Assembly: GCA_046351395.1 (NCBI GenBank)
Contig: JAXLYP010000020.1
Location: 124,001 to 188,000, forward strand
Direction of reading: 5' to 3'
From: CAYYKK01 sp046351395
GTDB taxonomy: Bacteria > Myxococcota_A > Polyangia > Polyangiales > Polyangiaceae
Length of the DNA: 64,000 bases
Made by a program: the position numbers and the translations under genes. Shown here one piece after another: positions 35,301 through 43,735 of the stretch. Position 1 is the first letter of the stretch. Each line of letters begins with the position of its first letter. The notes under the pieces were generated by a model, which worked only from the letters and a program-made list of their open reading frames with translations, did no database searches and was not told the origin of the DNA.

Positions 35301-38300
35301 GAGCTCGTCGGCGACCTCGTCCTCCGGGCCGTGCTCGCGCATCAATCGCTCGTACGTCTGCGTCGACGCGCGGAGATCTCCGAGCGCGGCGTGGAGGCGC
35401 GCGAGCTCGAGGAGATCGTTCCGGCGCTTCTCGTTGACGTCGAGCAGCTCGACGCGCCGCTCCAGCCTGCGCGCGAGCTCCTCGCGCTCGTCCGCCTCGC
35501 GGAGGTTGTCGACGAGCTGGGAGAGCGCGCTCAAATCGTCCGGCTCGTCTTCGAGCCGCTGGCGAAGCGCGCGCGAGGCGCGCTGGACGTCGCCGATCAC
35601 GTCGCGCGCGATGCGCGCGACCTCGTGGAGGATGCGCCCCCGCGCCGGCTTGTCCGACTCGAGCTCCGCGAGCCGCTCGAGCACCCCGCAGCGCTCCGCC
35701 TCGCGACCGCTCTTCTCGAGCTCGCGGTCGAGCTTCTCGGCGGCCTCCTTCGCGCGCGCCGGGTCCTGATCGGTGCGAGCGAGGATGCGCAGATCGATGG
35801 AGATCACGCGGTTCGAATCCCGCAGGTCCACGCGCGCGATCTCGCTCGCGCGCTCGAGGATCGGCAGGGAGTCCGCTGGCTCGGGGCACCGCTCGGCGAT
35901 CTCGATGAGGACGTCCACGAGCTTCTCGTGGTTGCCGAGGACCTTCGCCTCCTCCTCGAGTCGGGCGCGGAGGGACGCGTCGAGCGGGTTGAGCCGCGCG
36001 AGCAAGGACAGGGTCTCGAACGCGCGCGCCCGATCGCCCAGCTGGTCCCGCTCGAGGACGATGAGCTCGTCGAGGAGGCCACGCCGCTCGTCGCCCGGCG
36101 CAGCGCTCTCGAGCGCGACGTCGATCATGCGGGCGGTGAGCTCGAACTTCTTCGCCCTCGCGTAGCGCTCCTTGAGGGAGAGCGCGGTGCGCTTGCGGAT
36201 CTCCGGGAGCTTCGCGCCCTCGGGGTGCTTCATCGACATCGGCGCGTCGCTCGGGGACGCGTCGCGCGCGTCCATCGAGCGGCGGAGGCGCGCGAGGCCC
36301 CGGGCCTCGCTCCCCGTGAGGCCGAGGATCCGCTCGAGGAGCTGGTCCGCCTTCGCGCACGTGTCGTCCTCGCGGAGGATCTCGTCCGCGAGGATGCGCG
36401 CCGGATCGAGGTCCTTCACGCCGTCGAGCCAGAGGCCCGCCATCCTCAGCCGGAGGTCCGTGCGCTCCGGGACGTCCGCGTCGCGCAAGCGCTCGCCGAG
36501 GAGGTCGATGAGGGGCTTGTGCTTGCCGTGCTTCTCGTAGAGGCGCTCGAGCGCGGCGGCCGTGCGCTGATCGTTCGGCTCGAGGACGTGGAGCTGCTCG
36601 TAGTACCCGATCGCGCGATCCGAGTCGCCCGCGAGATCCTTGGCGACGGACGCGGCGTCCTCCAGGATTTCGACCTTCAGGCCATCGTCCTCCGTGCCCT
36701 CGATGACGCGGTCGTAGAGGGCGAACAGATCGCCCCACCGCTCCCCCGCGTTGTAGAGGAGCTTGAGGCGCTCGAAGGCCCACGTCGCCGCGGGCGCGAC
36801 GTCGACGATGAGCTTGAGCATGTGCGCGACGGCGTCCGGGTCGTCGAACCACTCCTCTTGGAAGTCGACGCCGCGTTGACCGATCGTCATCGCCGACTCG
36901 GGGGTGAGCTTCGTCGCGGCCTGCGCGAGCACCTGGCGGTACGCCATCGAGACGCGATCCGCAGCGCCGAGCGCGCGCGCGAGCTCCTCCGAGCGGCTCC
37001 AGAGCTCCTCTTCTTCGGGGAACTCACCGACCGCCCGCAGCGCGATCCCGAGCGCGCGCTCGGGGTTGCCCTCGGCGACGGCGAGGAGCTTCTTGTAGAT
37101 CCCCGCGCGTGACGGATCGGGCTTCTCGCTCGCGCCGTCCGCGGAGGGGTCGACCACGAGGAGCGACTCGTAGATCGCGGCGCGCTCGGCCTCGGGCAGC
37201 TCGCCCGCCACGCGCTCGAGCATCTCTCCCGCGCGGGCGCGCGCGGCGTCGTTCTTCAGGGCGCGCTCGAGGATCCGTAGCGCCGCGGGGTCGGTCGGGG
37301 AGGCGCCGAGGAGATCCTCGGCGGCGTTCAGCGCGTCGTCGGCGCGCCCGAGGTCATCCATCAGGACGGTCGCGAGCTCGACGAGGAGCGCGCGTCGCGC
37401 GTCGCCCTCGCTGATGCCCGCGCGGCGCTCGATGCTGCGCGCGACCGCCTCGTGATCCCCGAGGGAGCGAGAGAGCTCCGTCTCGAGCTCGAGCGCCGCG
37501 ACGTCGTTCGGGTCGGCGGCGAGGAGCTCGCGGACGATCGCGAGGCCGCGCGCCGGGCTCGCCATCGCGTCTCGCTCGGCGATCGCGGACGCGAACAGGA
37601 TGCGGCGCCGCTCGTCGGCGCTCGCCCCCTTGGCTCGGAACGCGAAGAGCGCGCGCCGATCGTCGAAATAGGTGGGATCGTTGCCACGGGCCGCGAGGAA
37701 CGCCTCGTAGCTCGTGGCGGCCTCTCGGGCCGCGTCTTCGGGGAGGGACGCGAGCATCACGCGGTAGACCTTCGCGGCCTCCGAGGGCTGGGTCGGCGCG
37801 AGCGCGCGCGCCTTCGCCGTCAGCAGGTCGAGCCGCGCCCCCGCCTCGGAGAGCACCTCGTCGAGGTTCCGAACCCAGCGCTCGAGGTCCCCGAGCCGCC
37901 CGAGGGGCTCTTCGAGCGAGAGCGCGAGCCCGACCCGGGCCTCTCGATCCTCCGTCGCGGAGCGGAGCTCCTCGAGGAACGTGGCGACGCGCGCGTCGTC
38001 GCCGAGCGCGCGCGCGATCTCCACGCGCCGCGCGAGCGTGGGCCGGTGGCCCGGGCGCGCGCCGAGCACCTTGCCGAGCAGCGCGAGCTCGCGCTCGCCG
38101 AACGCCGGGGCGTCGTCGAGCGACTGACACTCGCGCGCGGCCCCGAGGAAATGCTCCGCGGCCTCGTCCGCGGCGCCGCCCTCGAGGATCAGATCGCCGA
38201 GGCGCTCGAGCTCCGTCGACTTCGCCGCGGGGGTGTCCGCCATCGCGAGGCGCCGTTCGTACACCTTGCGGAGGAGCGAGGAGGCGTCCGTCTCGCGAGC

Positions 38301-41162
38301 GAGCCCCTCGACGACGTCGAGCTGCGCGGGCGTGAGCTCGCCCCCGAGCTCGAGCACGCGCTCGAAATGGGTCGCGGCGCGCGGTCGCTCCTTCGCGGAG
38401 AGGCTCACGTCGGCGAGGCGCCGCTCGAGCCCCGCGCGCTCCTCGGGCGGCGCCGCCGCCGCCGCCGCGCCGAGCGCCTCGTACAAGTCGTCCCACGCCT
38501 CGGCGACCTCGTAGCTCGCGAACAGCGCGCCGCGGAACGCCTTGTCCTCGGGGAACTCGCTGAGCGCCCGCCGATACGTCCCGATGGCGGCCTGCACGTC
38601 TCGCAGATCGCGCCGCTGGACGGCGCCGATCTTGTGGAAGAGCTCCCGGCGCTTGCCCGCGTCCCGGTGGCGCTCGAGCGCGGCCTCGTAGAGCACGACC
38701 CGATCGGCCGGGCTCCCCTGCTCCTCGAGCAGATCGTCCACGGTAGAGAGGAGCTCGGGATCGTCCGGGACGAACGTGAGCGCGCGGCGGTACACGTCGA
38801 GCGCGGAGCGCGAGTCGCCGTGCGCCACGAGCGCCGCGCCGGTCGCCTTCGCGAGGAGCACCATGGACGCGTCGTCCACGGGGTGCTCGCCGAGCGCCTC
38901 GACCCACACCCGAACGAGCGCCTCGCTGCCGCCCTCTCCGAGGCGGACGCCGAGCTCGCTCACGCGCTGGACCCAGGCCGCGAGGGCGTCGCGGTTCGTG
39001 GCGATCGCCTCCGCGAGCCCGCGCGCCGCGAACCCGAGGGCGCGCGTGTCGGACGGGAGGAGATCGCTCGCGATCGCGAGGCCATCCTCGAGGATCGCGA
39101 GCCGCTCCGCGGGGTCGGCGGCGAGCGTCGCGCGGACGTCGCAGACGGACACGAGGCCGCTCGCGTTCCCCGAGCCCTCGTAGATCGGGAGCATGATCTC
39201 GGACGCGCGGAGGCGCAGATCCGGGGCCCCCTCCTTCGGCGCCTCCATCGCTGCCTCGACGAACGCGCGCGCGTCCGCGTCGTTCGGCGTGAGGGCGAGG
39301 ACGCGCGCGAACGCCTCGAGCGCTTCGCCGACCTCGCCCTGCTTCACGCGGATGCGCGCGATGCGGAGGTAGATGGGCGCGCGCTCGTCCGGCGAGACGA
39401 TCTCCGCTTCGGCCGCGAGCGTGACGAGCAGCTCCGGCACGCGCCGGGCCTGGACGAGGAGCGGGATGAGGAGCGTGTGGACGTCGTGGGCGGGGCCGAA
39501 CGTCTCGACGACGTGCATCAGCACGTCGATCGCGATGGGAGTCTCCTTCGCCTGTTCGCGCAGCGTCGCCGCGCGGATGAGCATCTCGCGGGCTTCGGGG
39601 CGATCGCCGACCATGCGCGCGCGCGCCTCGATCACCTCCGCGAGCTCGGAGAACCGGCCCGTGGCCTCGAGGAGGCGCTCGATGTCGTCCCGCGCCTCGA
39701 CCGTCGGGAACACCTCCATGACGCGGCGGAGAGACTGGATCGCGAGATCGAGATCCTTGAGGTCCTGCTCCGCGATCGTCGCGAGCTTGACGAGCGCGTT
39801 GCCCCGCTCCTCGGGCTCCGACGCGAGCGCGCCGATGCGCTCGAGCGCGGTGGCGATCTGCTTGGACTCCTTCCCCTCTTCGTAGAGCGGGAGGATCGTG
39901 CGCGCGGCGGACAGCGTGGCCACGTCGTCGCCCGAGGTGTCGATCACGCTGACGAGGACCTGCTTCGCGCGCTTCGCGTCCCCGAGGACGACGTACACGT
40001 ACCCGAGATCCGCGTTGATGCGCCCGCGGAGGGGCGCGTCCTTCGCGCCGGCGGCGGCGCGCGAGAGCACGCGCGCCGCGTCTGCGGCGCGCTCGAGCTC
40101 CATACAGAGGAGGACGAACTTCTCGCGCGCCTCTTCGTCCGCGAGGTCCCCGAGCACCACCGCCTCGAGGTTCGCGATCGCGGAGGTCGGGTCGCCCAGG
40201 CTGATCTGGAGCTCCGCGAGCCGCTTCTGCGCCTCGACCTTCTTCGGTCCGCGCAGCTGCTCCACCTGGATCGCGAGCATCTTGGCGACGGACTCCGTGT
40301 CTCCCTCCGCCTCGAAGACCTTCTCCATCGCGGCCGCGGCGCGCGGGGCCATCGTCTTGTGGCCGAGGAGGCGCTGCGCGGCCTTGCGCGCGCCCGCGTG
40401 GGACGGATCGGCCGCGAGCAGCTCTTCCACGTGAGGGACGGCCTTCTCGATCTCGGCGAGCTTCGAATCGTAGAGCTCCACGAGCCGCCCGCGCGCCTTG
40501 CGCGCCGCGTCCTCGGGGATCCCGAGCTGGAGCGCCGCCTCGAGCATGCGCGTGACGTCCGAGAACTTGCTCGCGGCGGACAGCCGCTCCTCCGCCGTCT
40601 CGAGCGCGGCGACGTTCGCGGGATCGAGCTTCAGGATCTGCTGCGCGAGGCGCACCGCCTTCTCGTCGTCGAAGCCGACGGCGAGGTTCAGCGCCTTCTG
40701 CAGGTACTCGAGCTGGAGCTCCTTCTCGATCTTGGGGTTCGCCGCGCCCATGTAGAGCGCGAGGAGGCGCGCCTTGTCCTTCTTGCGCTCGAAGATCTCC
40801 ACGAGCGTCGAGAACGCCTCGGGGTGCCCCGGCACGAGCGTGAGGACCTTCTCGAGTGCGGCGATCGCGCCGTCGAGATCCGAGAGGCACTCCTTGTAGA
40901 ACTGGTAGACGTGGAGCGAAAAGAGCGCCTGGCTGGGCGCCGGCATGATCTTGAGGCGCCGGTCCTGCTGGATCTTCTCGTAGGCGAACGCGAGCTCCGC
41001 GGTCCGATCGTCGCGGAGCGCGGCGTCGTGGAGGCGCTGCCAGAGCTCTTCATGGTGCTGACCCTTCGCGAGCGCGACGAGCAGCGCCTCGAGGATCCCA
41101 ACTTCGTTGTCGAGCGGCTTCGAGAGCACGTCGGGGAGTTGTTCGATCCGCAGGGGAATCAT
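29397..41162 (-). CDS. Giant tetratricopeptide-repeat protein (3,921 residues)
   Basis: One uninterrupted frame of 11.8 kb from ATG 41162; only a weak ribosome site is visible. There is no signal peptide or membrane helix, so it is probably cytoplasmic. Nearly the whole length consists of helix pairs of 34-37 residues with TPR-like spacing (for example AIAALEKVLTLVPGHPEAFS, AIGTYRRALSEFPEDKAFRG, ADQPERALG-type units and a final KLMLEKALSEEPNLAEARDL). The composition is rich in Ala, Leu, Glu and Arg. With on the order of 100 repeats it would form a very long superhelix for multi-partner binding. No enzyme domain was seen. The HU gene lies just downstream and divergent AlgH upstream, with no functional hint. 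Confidence 0.88.
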   Translation of the reverse strand: MIPLRIEQLPDVLSKPLDNEVGILEALLVALAKGQHHEELWQRLHDAALRDDRTAELAFAYEKIQQDRRLKIMPAPSQALFSLHVYQFYKECLSDLDGAIAALEKVLTLVPGHPEAFSTLVEIFERKKDKARLLALYMGAANPKIEKELQLEYLQKALNLAVGFDDEKAVRLAQQILKLDPANVAALETAEERLSAASKFSDVTRMLEAALQLGIPEDAARKARGRLVELYDSKLAEIEKAVPHVEELLAADPSHAGARKAAQRLLGHKTMAPRAAAAMEKVFEAEGDTESVAKMLAIQVEQLRGPKKVEAQKRLAELQISLGDPTSAIANLEAVVLGDLADEEAREKFVLLCMELERAADAARVLSRAAAGAKDAPLRGRINADLGYVYVVLGDAKRAKQVLVSVIDTSGDDVATLSAARTILPLYEEGKESKQIATALERIGALASEPEERGNALVKLATIAEQDLKDLDLAIQSLRRVMEVFPTVEARDDIERLLEATGRFSELAEVIEARARMVGDRPEAREMLIRAATLREQAKETPIAIDVLMHVVETFGPAHDVHTLLIPLLVQARRVPELLVTLAAEAEIVSPDERAPIYLRIARIRVKQGEVGEALEAFARVLALTPNDADARAFVEAAMEAPKEGAPDLRLRASEIMLPIYEGSGNASGLVSVCDVRATLAADPAERLAILEDGLAIASDLLPSDTRALGFAARGLAEAIATNRDALAAWVQRVSELGVRLGEGGSEALVRVWVEALGEHPVDDASMVLLAKATGAALVAHGDSRSALDVYRRALTFVPDDPELLSTVDDLLEEQGSPADRVVLYEAALERHRDAGKRRELFHKIGAVQRRDLRDVQAAIGTYRRALSEFPEDKAFRGALFASYEVAEAWDDLYEALGAAAAAAPPEERAGLERRLADVSLSAKERPRAATHFERVLELGGELTPAQLDVVEGLARETDASSLLRKVYERRLAMADTPAAKSTELERLGDLILEGGAADEAAEHFLGAARECQSLDDAPAFGERELALLGKVLGARPGHRPTLARRVEIARALGDDARVATFLEELRSATEDREARVGLALSLEEPLGRLGDLERWVRNLDEVLSEAGARLDLLTAKARALAPTQPSEAAKVYRVMLASLPEDAAREAATSYEAFLAARGNDPTYFDDRRALFAFRAKGASADERRRILFASAIAERDAMASPARGLAIVRELLAADPNDVAALELETELSRSLGDHEAVARSIERRAGISEGDARRALLVELATVLMDDLGRADDALNAAEDLLGASPTDPAALRILERALKNDAARARAGEMLERVAGELPEAERAAIYESLLVVDPSADGASEKPDPSRAGIYKKLLAVAEGNPERALGIALRAVGEFPEEEELWSRSEELARALGAADRVSMAYRQVLAQAATKLTPESAMTIGQRGVDFQEEWFDDPDAVAHMLKLIVDVAPAATWAFERLKLLYNAGERWGDLFALYDRVIEGTEDDGLKVEILEDAASVAKDLAGDSDRAIGYYEQLHVLEPNDQRTAAALERLYEKHGKHKPLIDLLGERLRDADVPERTDLRLRMAGLWLDGVKDLDPARILADEILREDDTCAKADQLLERILGLTGSEARGLARLRRSMDARDASPSDAPMSMKHPEGAKLPEIRKRTALSLKERYARAKKFELTARMIDVALESAAPGDERRGLLDELIVLERDQLGDRARAFETLSLLARLNPLDASLRARLEEEAKVLGNHEKLVDVLIEIAERCPEPADSLPILERASEIARVDLRDSNRVISIDLRILARTDQDPARAKEAAEKLDRELEKSGREAERCGVLERLAELESDKPARGRILHEVARIARDVIGDVQRASRALRQRLEDEPDDLSALSQLVDNLREADEREELARRLERRVELLDVNEKRRNDLLELARLHAALGDLRASTQTYERLMREHGPEDEVADELASVLERDGEIERLAELLRDEAGRATDPSRRASLYTRLGAVKVRMGARPEAAAAYAKALDHAPDLDVARVGLEGLLDELAGDALLYRTMVESLERAFRKTGAWERSLALVPARLQAAESNADRATIHMEGADLEEQRAQNPGLATVSTWKAFCIAPERDPIASELLRRARLSGRWDVIVPGLLEALEGRLVPVHVARDLLVDSSDYALREDAKPTHALRLLEESLSRLPNDVDALKRLVEARRRAPSSELCDALIELASALSGRHENADATLSAEGIECVREAVVVALRTLDDAELALGLARRLLDESTRRWTDIREGRVDDDVTPSREAASFAIDVLVELLVARGATAEVFETLTRGAKLPFATEARRSLLVRATEHASRADAIEIYQTLFDEDVTDVDVARELEARYLAEGRKADVVAIRKKQIGVAESVPERLGLRVSLASLFEEIGDVDSALRALLENLAEVPTDEVSVGFLARLYDGAGKLQELASLWEGQAKLLQGDGAAEMWERAAALRETLKDLPAAIVARKRIVDITPNVRSLDELARVLEASKKHLDAAAILERLIGAAEAEGALAESMVLRVASAYEAGGKRERALSWLEKYDGPSASAELRARLRASYRALSMLEPLAALLAREAESAPDPKTRMSRLKEAAAIFTSELHQPDRAIPLLAELLDLDKTDLVTRLLLSDALRANQRFEEAADILKQLLDEYGARRPKERALVHFELAKVALSLKDNGMAMRELEAASKIDQSHPGILHALAKLALAEGQLLRAQRTFRALLLVVRPQRGREQAFAATPLPEVVGKALEIPVSRAEVLVELAAIADKQGEADRKAEFIESAFEAAAENGWEAEQLSNALRGHGWSDLIARSLATRIENAVGAARVPLLLERAELLSGPLNQPAEALGAAIEALRLDPSSTRAHELSLRLAQVAGEIRRYTDALAELAEGAAESPALSLELSLFEARTKEREFADHEGARAAFERVLDRLGDLVAQGTSVPNVSRLGVLEELLGVLENLGDTPARVKALNEIIELSLEAQRPLRVQADLYHRLAKLHFGAGDVELAVDALEQAVNVEPEADRAESALREGLVAAPSSLRVARLFEDFCRQHKRNESLVDALVAVADRDEDPRGPLREAYETSMALGREDRAELLLLRIVQLAGAPGGSFADTEASAWALVALGERRLSAGATADACDLLERGAKVSAPDEERALLLRVARLAEESLHDPKRAVAVLEALRTRDPADREVWGPLARIHGATGDTSALSALLSETIPLVDDVAERSNLRMTLAEILLTTDTPRAAELLKEAFDESPADERVAALLAGIYRKDNDTAGLVALTERRLDAAKDREDKAKIVALSMELGRLHEAAGDDSAALEVFHAALDWDPQSRDALRAVVQLGMKRDDSVGLGDELDRLLAIEEGQAAIDLAIKVAQMKRAQGDELAAERALVAGLKAQPSNQAIREELVRAYTARGAKKELTDLDKLAALAISDPLGRKASLLRLSEIYRDELGDARESADCLDAARAADPTDRDVLFTLMDALSALGEHERAIRAVNEAIAADQSGDSSWFYFSRAVLKEAVGDSDAALADLEEAHQRSGLKYGGELRAHLEAALVRVARSADASIHSERALRLRLAELTAEQGDTGPARLLVSELLRREPTDRDALRSLARIEEMSGDPTAITAALERLAPLEDEAARLVPIALRLAEVSRTAGRPAIAKSTLERAAALAPSDEAIRAALKSTYLAMGEVATLARILVTDARAHADTDRVHAGLLEASELLLRDEAHAGAAIELLVEARPLKPGDLDGELMLADAYAVSGRIEDSVALTEQLIAGFKGRRSRELGRAFYSLYKARNREGNLSDALAALSKAFENDPQNARMARELGELAVDLDDAEVAQRAFRSITLMKPGATPNDGPSAQDKAQSYFHLGRIAVAQGDRRRAKLMLEKALSEEPNLAEARDLLGRIE

Positions 41163-41346
41163 GGAGGGGTGAGGCTATCGGAAAAGCGCTGCCGTTTTTC
41201 ATCCTCGCTCGCGAGCTCGCTCCTCCCCTGGCCCGGGGGGGTTCGCGGCCCATCCGAGGGCGGCTCGGGCGTCGTATCGGGAGGGTTTCGACGGGCTTTC
41301 GAGAAGGTTCCCTGAACGCGTGCATCGGCGCTGTTAGGATGGAGGA

Positions 41347-41940
41347 ATGGTCGGAGGCGCCCTCGCACCCGGGTTGTTGATCGCGGCGCCCCCGCTCGGC
41401 GACCCGAACTTCGAGCGGACCGTCGTGCTGCTCGCGCTCCACGGGCCGCGCGGCGCGCTCGGGTTCGTCATCAACCGAGCCTCGCCCATGCAGCTCGGCA
41501 ACGTGCTCGCGCTCGCGGGCTACGAAGGCTCGGCGAAGGCGGACGGGCGGGTCTTCGTCGGTGGGCCGGTCGAACCGGGCTCGGGGTGGATCATCACGCG
41601 ACAACCGGAGCGGCTTACGGGCGTCCCCGGCGTCATCGAGATCGGCGAGCGCATGCGCGTGAGCTCGTCGCGGACCGCGTTCGATCGCGTCGCGAAGGAT
41701 CTCGAGGAGGAGCACGGCCCCGCGCGGTGCGCGAGCGAGGTCGTCGTGGTGCTGGGGTACTCGGGGTGGGGCCCGGGACAGCTCGAAGGAGAGATCGCCG
41801 GGGGCGCGTGGCTCCCCGTCCAGCTGGACGAGTCGGTCGTGTTCGACGCGGAGCCCGATCAGCGCTGGCACACCGCCCACGCGCTCCTCGGCATCACCCC
41901 GTTCTCCGCGTTCGGGATGCGCACCGTCGGCGACGCGTGA
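41347..41940 (+). CDS. YqgE/AlgH family protein (UPF0301)
   Basis: 197 residues, the usual family size. Diagnostic parts are the LAPGLLIAAPPLGDPNFERTVVLL start, GFVINRASPM, VFVGGPVEPGSGWI, the LGYSGWGPGQLEGEIAGGAWLP segment and RWHTAHALLGI. AlgH proteins are cytoplasmic, of unclear function; the name comes from an alginate-regulation locus in Pseudomonas. The downstream helicase begins with a GTG overlapping this gene's stop (GTGA), so they are translationally coupled. Confidence 0.95.
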   Translation: MVGGALAPGLLIAAPPLGDPNFERTVVLLALHGPRGALGFVINRASPMQLGNVLALAGYEGSAKADGRVFVGGPVEPGSGWIITRQPERLTGVPGVIEIGERMRVSSSRTAFDRVAKDLEEEHGPARCASEVVVVLGYSGWGPGQLEGEIAGGAWLPVQLDESVVFDAEPDQRWHTAHALLGITPFSAFGMRTVGDA

Positions 41941-43322
41941 TCCGGATCGAGTTCAGCGGCGGGACGCTCGTTCTCCGCGGCGGCGCGCGCGACGCCGGCG
42001 TCGACGCGTCCCTCCCTCCTTCGTTCGCCTGGGACGAGCGCGAGGCCGTGCATCGGGCCCGCGCGCTCGACTACGCGGGGCTCATCCTGCACCTCCGCAA
42101 GCAGGGCGTCGCGTACGAGGACGCGGCGCGCGCGTACGGCGAGGTCGCGCTCGAGCCTCGCGCCGCGCGCGAGCCCTTCGAACACCAGCGCGACGCGATC
42201 GCCGCCTGGAAGAAGGCCGGCGGACGCGGCCTCGTGGTGCTCCCGACGGGCGCCGGCAAGACGCACGTCGCGACGATGGCGCTCGCGGCGGTGAAGCGGA
42301 GCGCGCTCATCGTCGTCCCGACGCTCGACCTGATGAGCCAGTGGCACGACGGGATGCGCGCGACGTTCGACGTGCCCGTCGGCCTCCTGGGGGGCGGGTA
42401 CAACGAAATCACGGACCTCACCATCACGACGTACGACTCGGCGTACCTCCACATGGATCGCCTCGGGAACCGGTTCGGCTTCGTCAGCTTCGACGAGGCG
42501 CACCCCCTCCCGAGCGACGCGTACTCCACCGCCGCGCGGATGTGCCTCGCGCCGTTCCGACTCGGCCTGACGGCGACGCCCGAGCGCACGGACGGCAAGG
42601 AGACGGCCTACCAGGAGCTCATCGGGGAGACCGTGTTCCGGCGCGACATCGACGAGCTGAAGGGCCACTACCTCGCGGACTACGAGACGATCCGCCTCGA
42701 GATCGCCCTCTCCGAGGAGGAGCGGCGCGCGTACGACGAGGCGCGCGCGACGTACGTCGGGTTCATTCGGCGCATGGGGATCGACATGCGGGGCCCCGAC
42801 GGGTGGGGCCGGTTCCTGATGGTGAGCTCGCAGAGCGACGCCGGGCGGCGCGCGTTCGAGGCCTACCGTCGCCAGCGGCAAATCGCGCTCGCTGCGCCGG
42901 GGAAGCTCGCCCTGCTCGAGCGCCTCCTCGAGCGGCACCGAAGGGACCGCGTGCTCGTCTTCACCGAGGACAACGCGACCGTGCACCAGATCTCGCGCAC
43001 GCTGCTCCTGCCCGCGATCACGCACGAGACGAAGGTGAAGGAGCGCGGAAAGATCCTCGCCGGGTTCAACGGAGACGGGGTCGACGCGAAGTACTTCGCG
43101 ATCGTGACGAGCAAGGTGTTGAACGAGGGCGTGAACGTCCCCGCGGCGAACGTGGCGATCATCCTGAGCGGCAACGCGAGCGTCCGCGAGCACGTCCAGC
43201 GGCTCGGCCGAATCCTGCGCAAGCACGGCGACAAGCGCGCGACGCTCTACGAGCTCGTCGCGGCCGGCACCTCCGAGAAGCGCACGAGCGACAAACGCCG
43301 CGAGCACAGCGCCTATCGGTAG
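41937..43322 (+). CDS. XPB/Ssl2-type superfamily 2 DNA helicase
   Basis: 461 residues from a GTG overlapping the algH stop. The N-terminal damage-recognition-like part (1-80) precedes a SF2 core: PTGAGKT (103-109), DEAH (186-189), LTATPERTDGK (211-221) and the C-terminal QRLGRILRKHG (421-431, motif VI). This order and the small size match bacterial and archaeal XPB. XPB is a 3'-5' translocase that opens DNA at lesions and pairs with the nuclease Bax1, whose homologue is encoded 414 bp downstream. The likely role is nucleotide excision repair or replication-fork rescue. Confidence 0.92.
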   Translation: MIRIEFSGGTLVLRGGARDAGVDASLPPSFAWDEREAVHRARALDYAGLILHLRKQGVAYEDAARAYGEVALEPRAAREPFEHQRDAIAAWKKAGGRGLVVLPTGAGKTHVATMALAAVKRSALIVVPTLDLMSQWHDGMRATFDVPVGLLGGGYNEITDLTITTYDSAYLHMDRLGNRFGFVSFDEAHPLPSDAYSTAARMCLAPFRLGLTATPERTDGKETAYQELIGETVFRRDIDELKGHYLADYETIRLEIALSEEERRAYDEARATYVGFIRRMGIDMRGPDGWGRFLMVSSQSDAGRRAFEAYRRQRQIALAAPGKLALLERLLERHRRDRVLVFTEDNATVHQISRTLLLPAITHETKVKERGKILAGFNGDGVDAKYFAIVTSKVLNEGVNVPAANVAIILSGNASVREHVQRLGRILRKHGDKRATLYELVAAGTSEKRTSDKRREHSAYR

Positions 43323-43327
43323 AGCGG

Positions 43328-43350
43328 CCGCCGACGTCGTGCGTCGGCGG
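43328..43350. terminator. Hairpin after the XPB gene
   Basis: CCGCCGACG-tcgtg-CGTCGGCGG is a 9-bp perfect stem starting 5 bp after the helicase stop. There is no T-run. If it works as a terminator, the small lipoprotein and the Bax1 gene need their own promoter. Confidence 0.5.
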
Positions 43351-43496
43351 GCTCCGCGTCGTAAGCACGCGTCTTCGATCTCGCAGGCCACAGCGAGGTT
43401 CGCGCAGCCTCGAGCGGATGGGCCTCGCACGGTTCCGGCGCGGTCCGCCGCAGGATCGAGCGCCCTCGTCGCGCTCACTTGAACTACGCTCACCGC

Positions 43497-43727
43497 GTGA
43501 AGGCGACGCTCTACGTCCTCGGGGGTCTCGGTCTGTTCGCGCTGGCGTTCGCGGCGTGCTCGTCCACGCAGTCGGACGGGTCCGTGAAGTACGACGACGA
43601 CATGGTCTACCACGGGCCTTCGACGAGCTCGGGGCCGAGCGCCACCCCTTCGAGCTCCGCGCCTCCCGCGCCGACGCCGACGCCGACGCCCCCGGACCCG
43701 CGGACCTTCCCGCAGCCCGTCAGCTGA
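43497..43727 (+). CDS. Small lipoprotein between XPB and Bax1 genes
   Basis: 76 residues from GTG 43497 (VKATLYVLGGLGLFALAFAAC); a TTG at 43479 would add six residues. The signal ends in the lipobox AFAAC. The mature part is short and low in complexity: SSTQSDGSVKYDDDMVYHG, then Ser/Pro/Thr-rich sequence. There is no fold to recognise. It lies 8 bp before the Bax1 start, so the two are probably co-transcribed. Start choice is uncertain. Confidence 0.6.
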   Translation: MKATLYVLGGLGLFALAFAACSSTQSDGSVKYDDDMVYHGPSTSSGPSATPSSSAPPAPTPTPTPPDPRTFPQPVS

Positions 43728-43735
43728 CGGCGCCC

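Noticed and set aside
29355..41315. Three forward-strand open frames of more than 1,000 codons each opposite the TPR gene
   Set aside because: They are antisense shadows created by high GC at third codon positions. They are Arg/Glu-rich, have no domain, and the reverse frame shows clear TPR structure.
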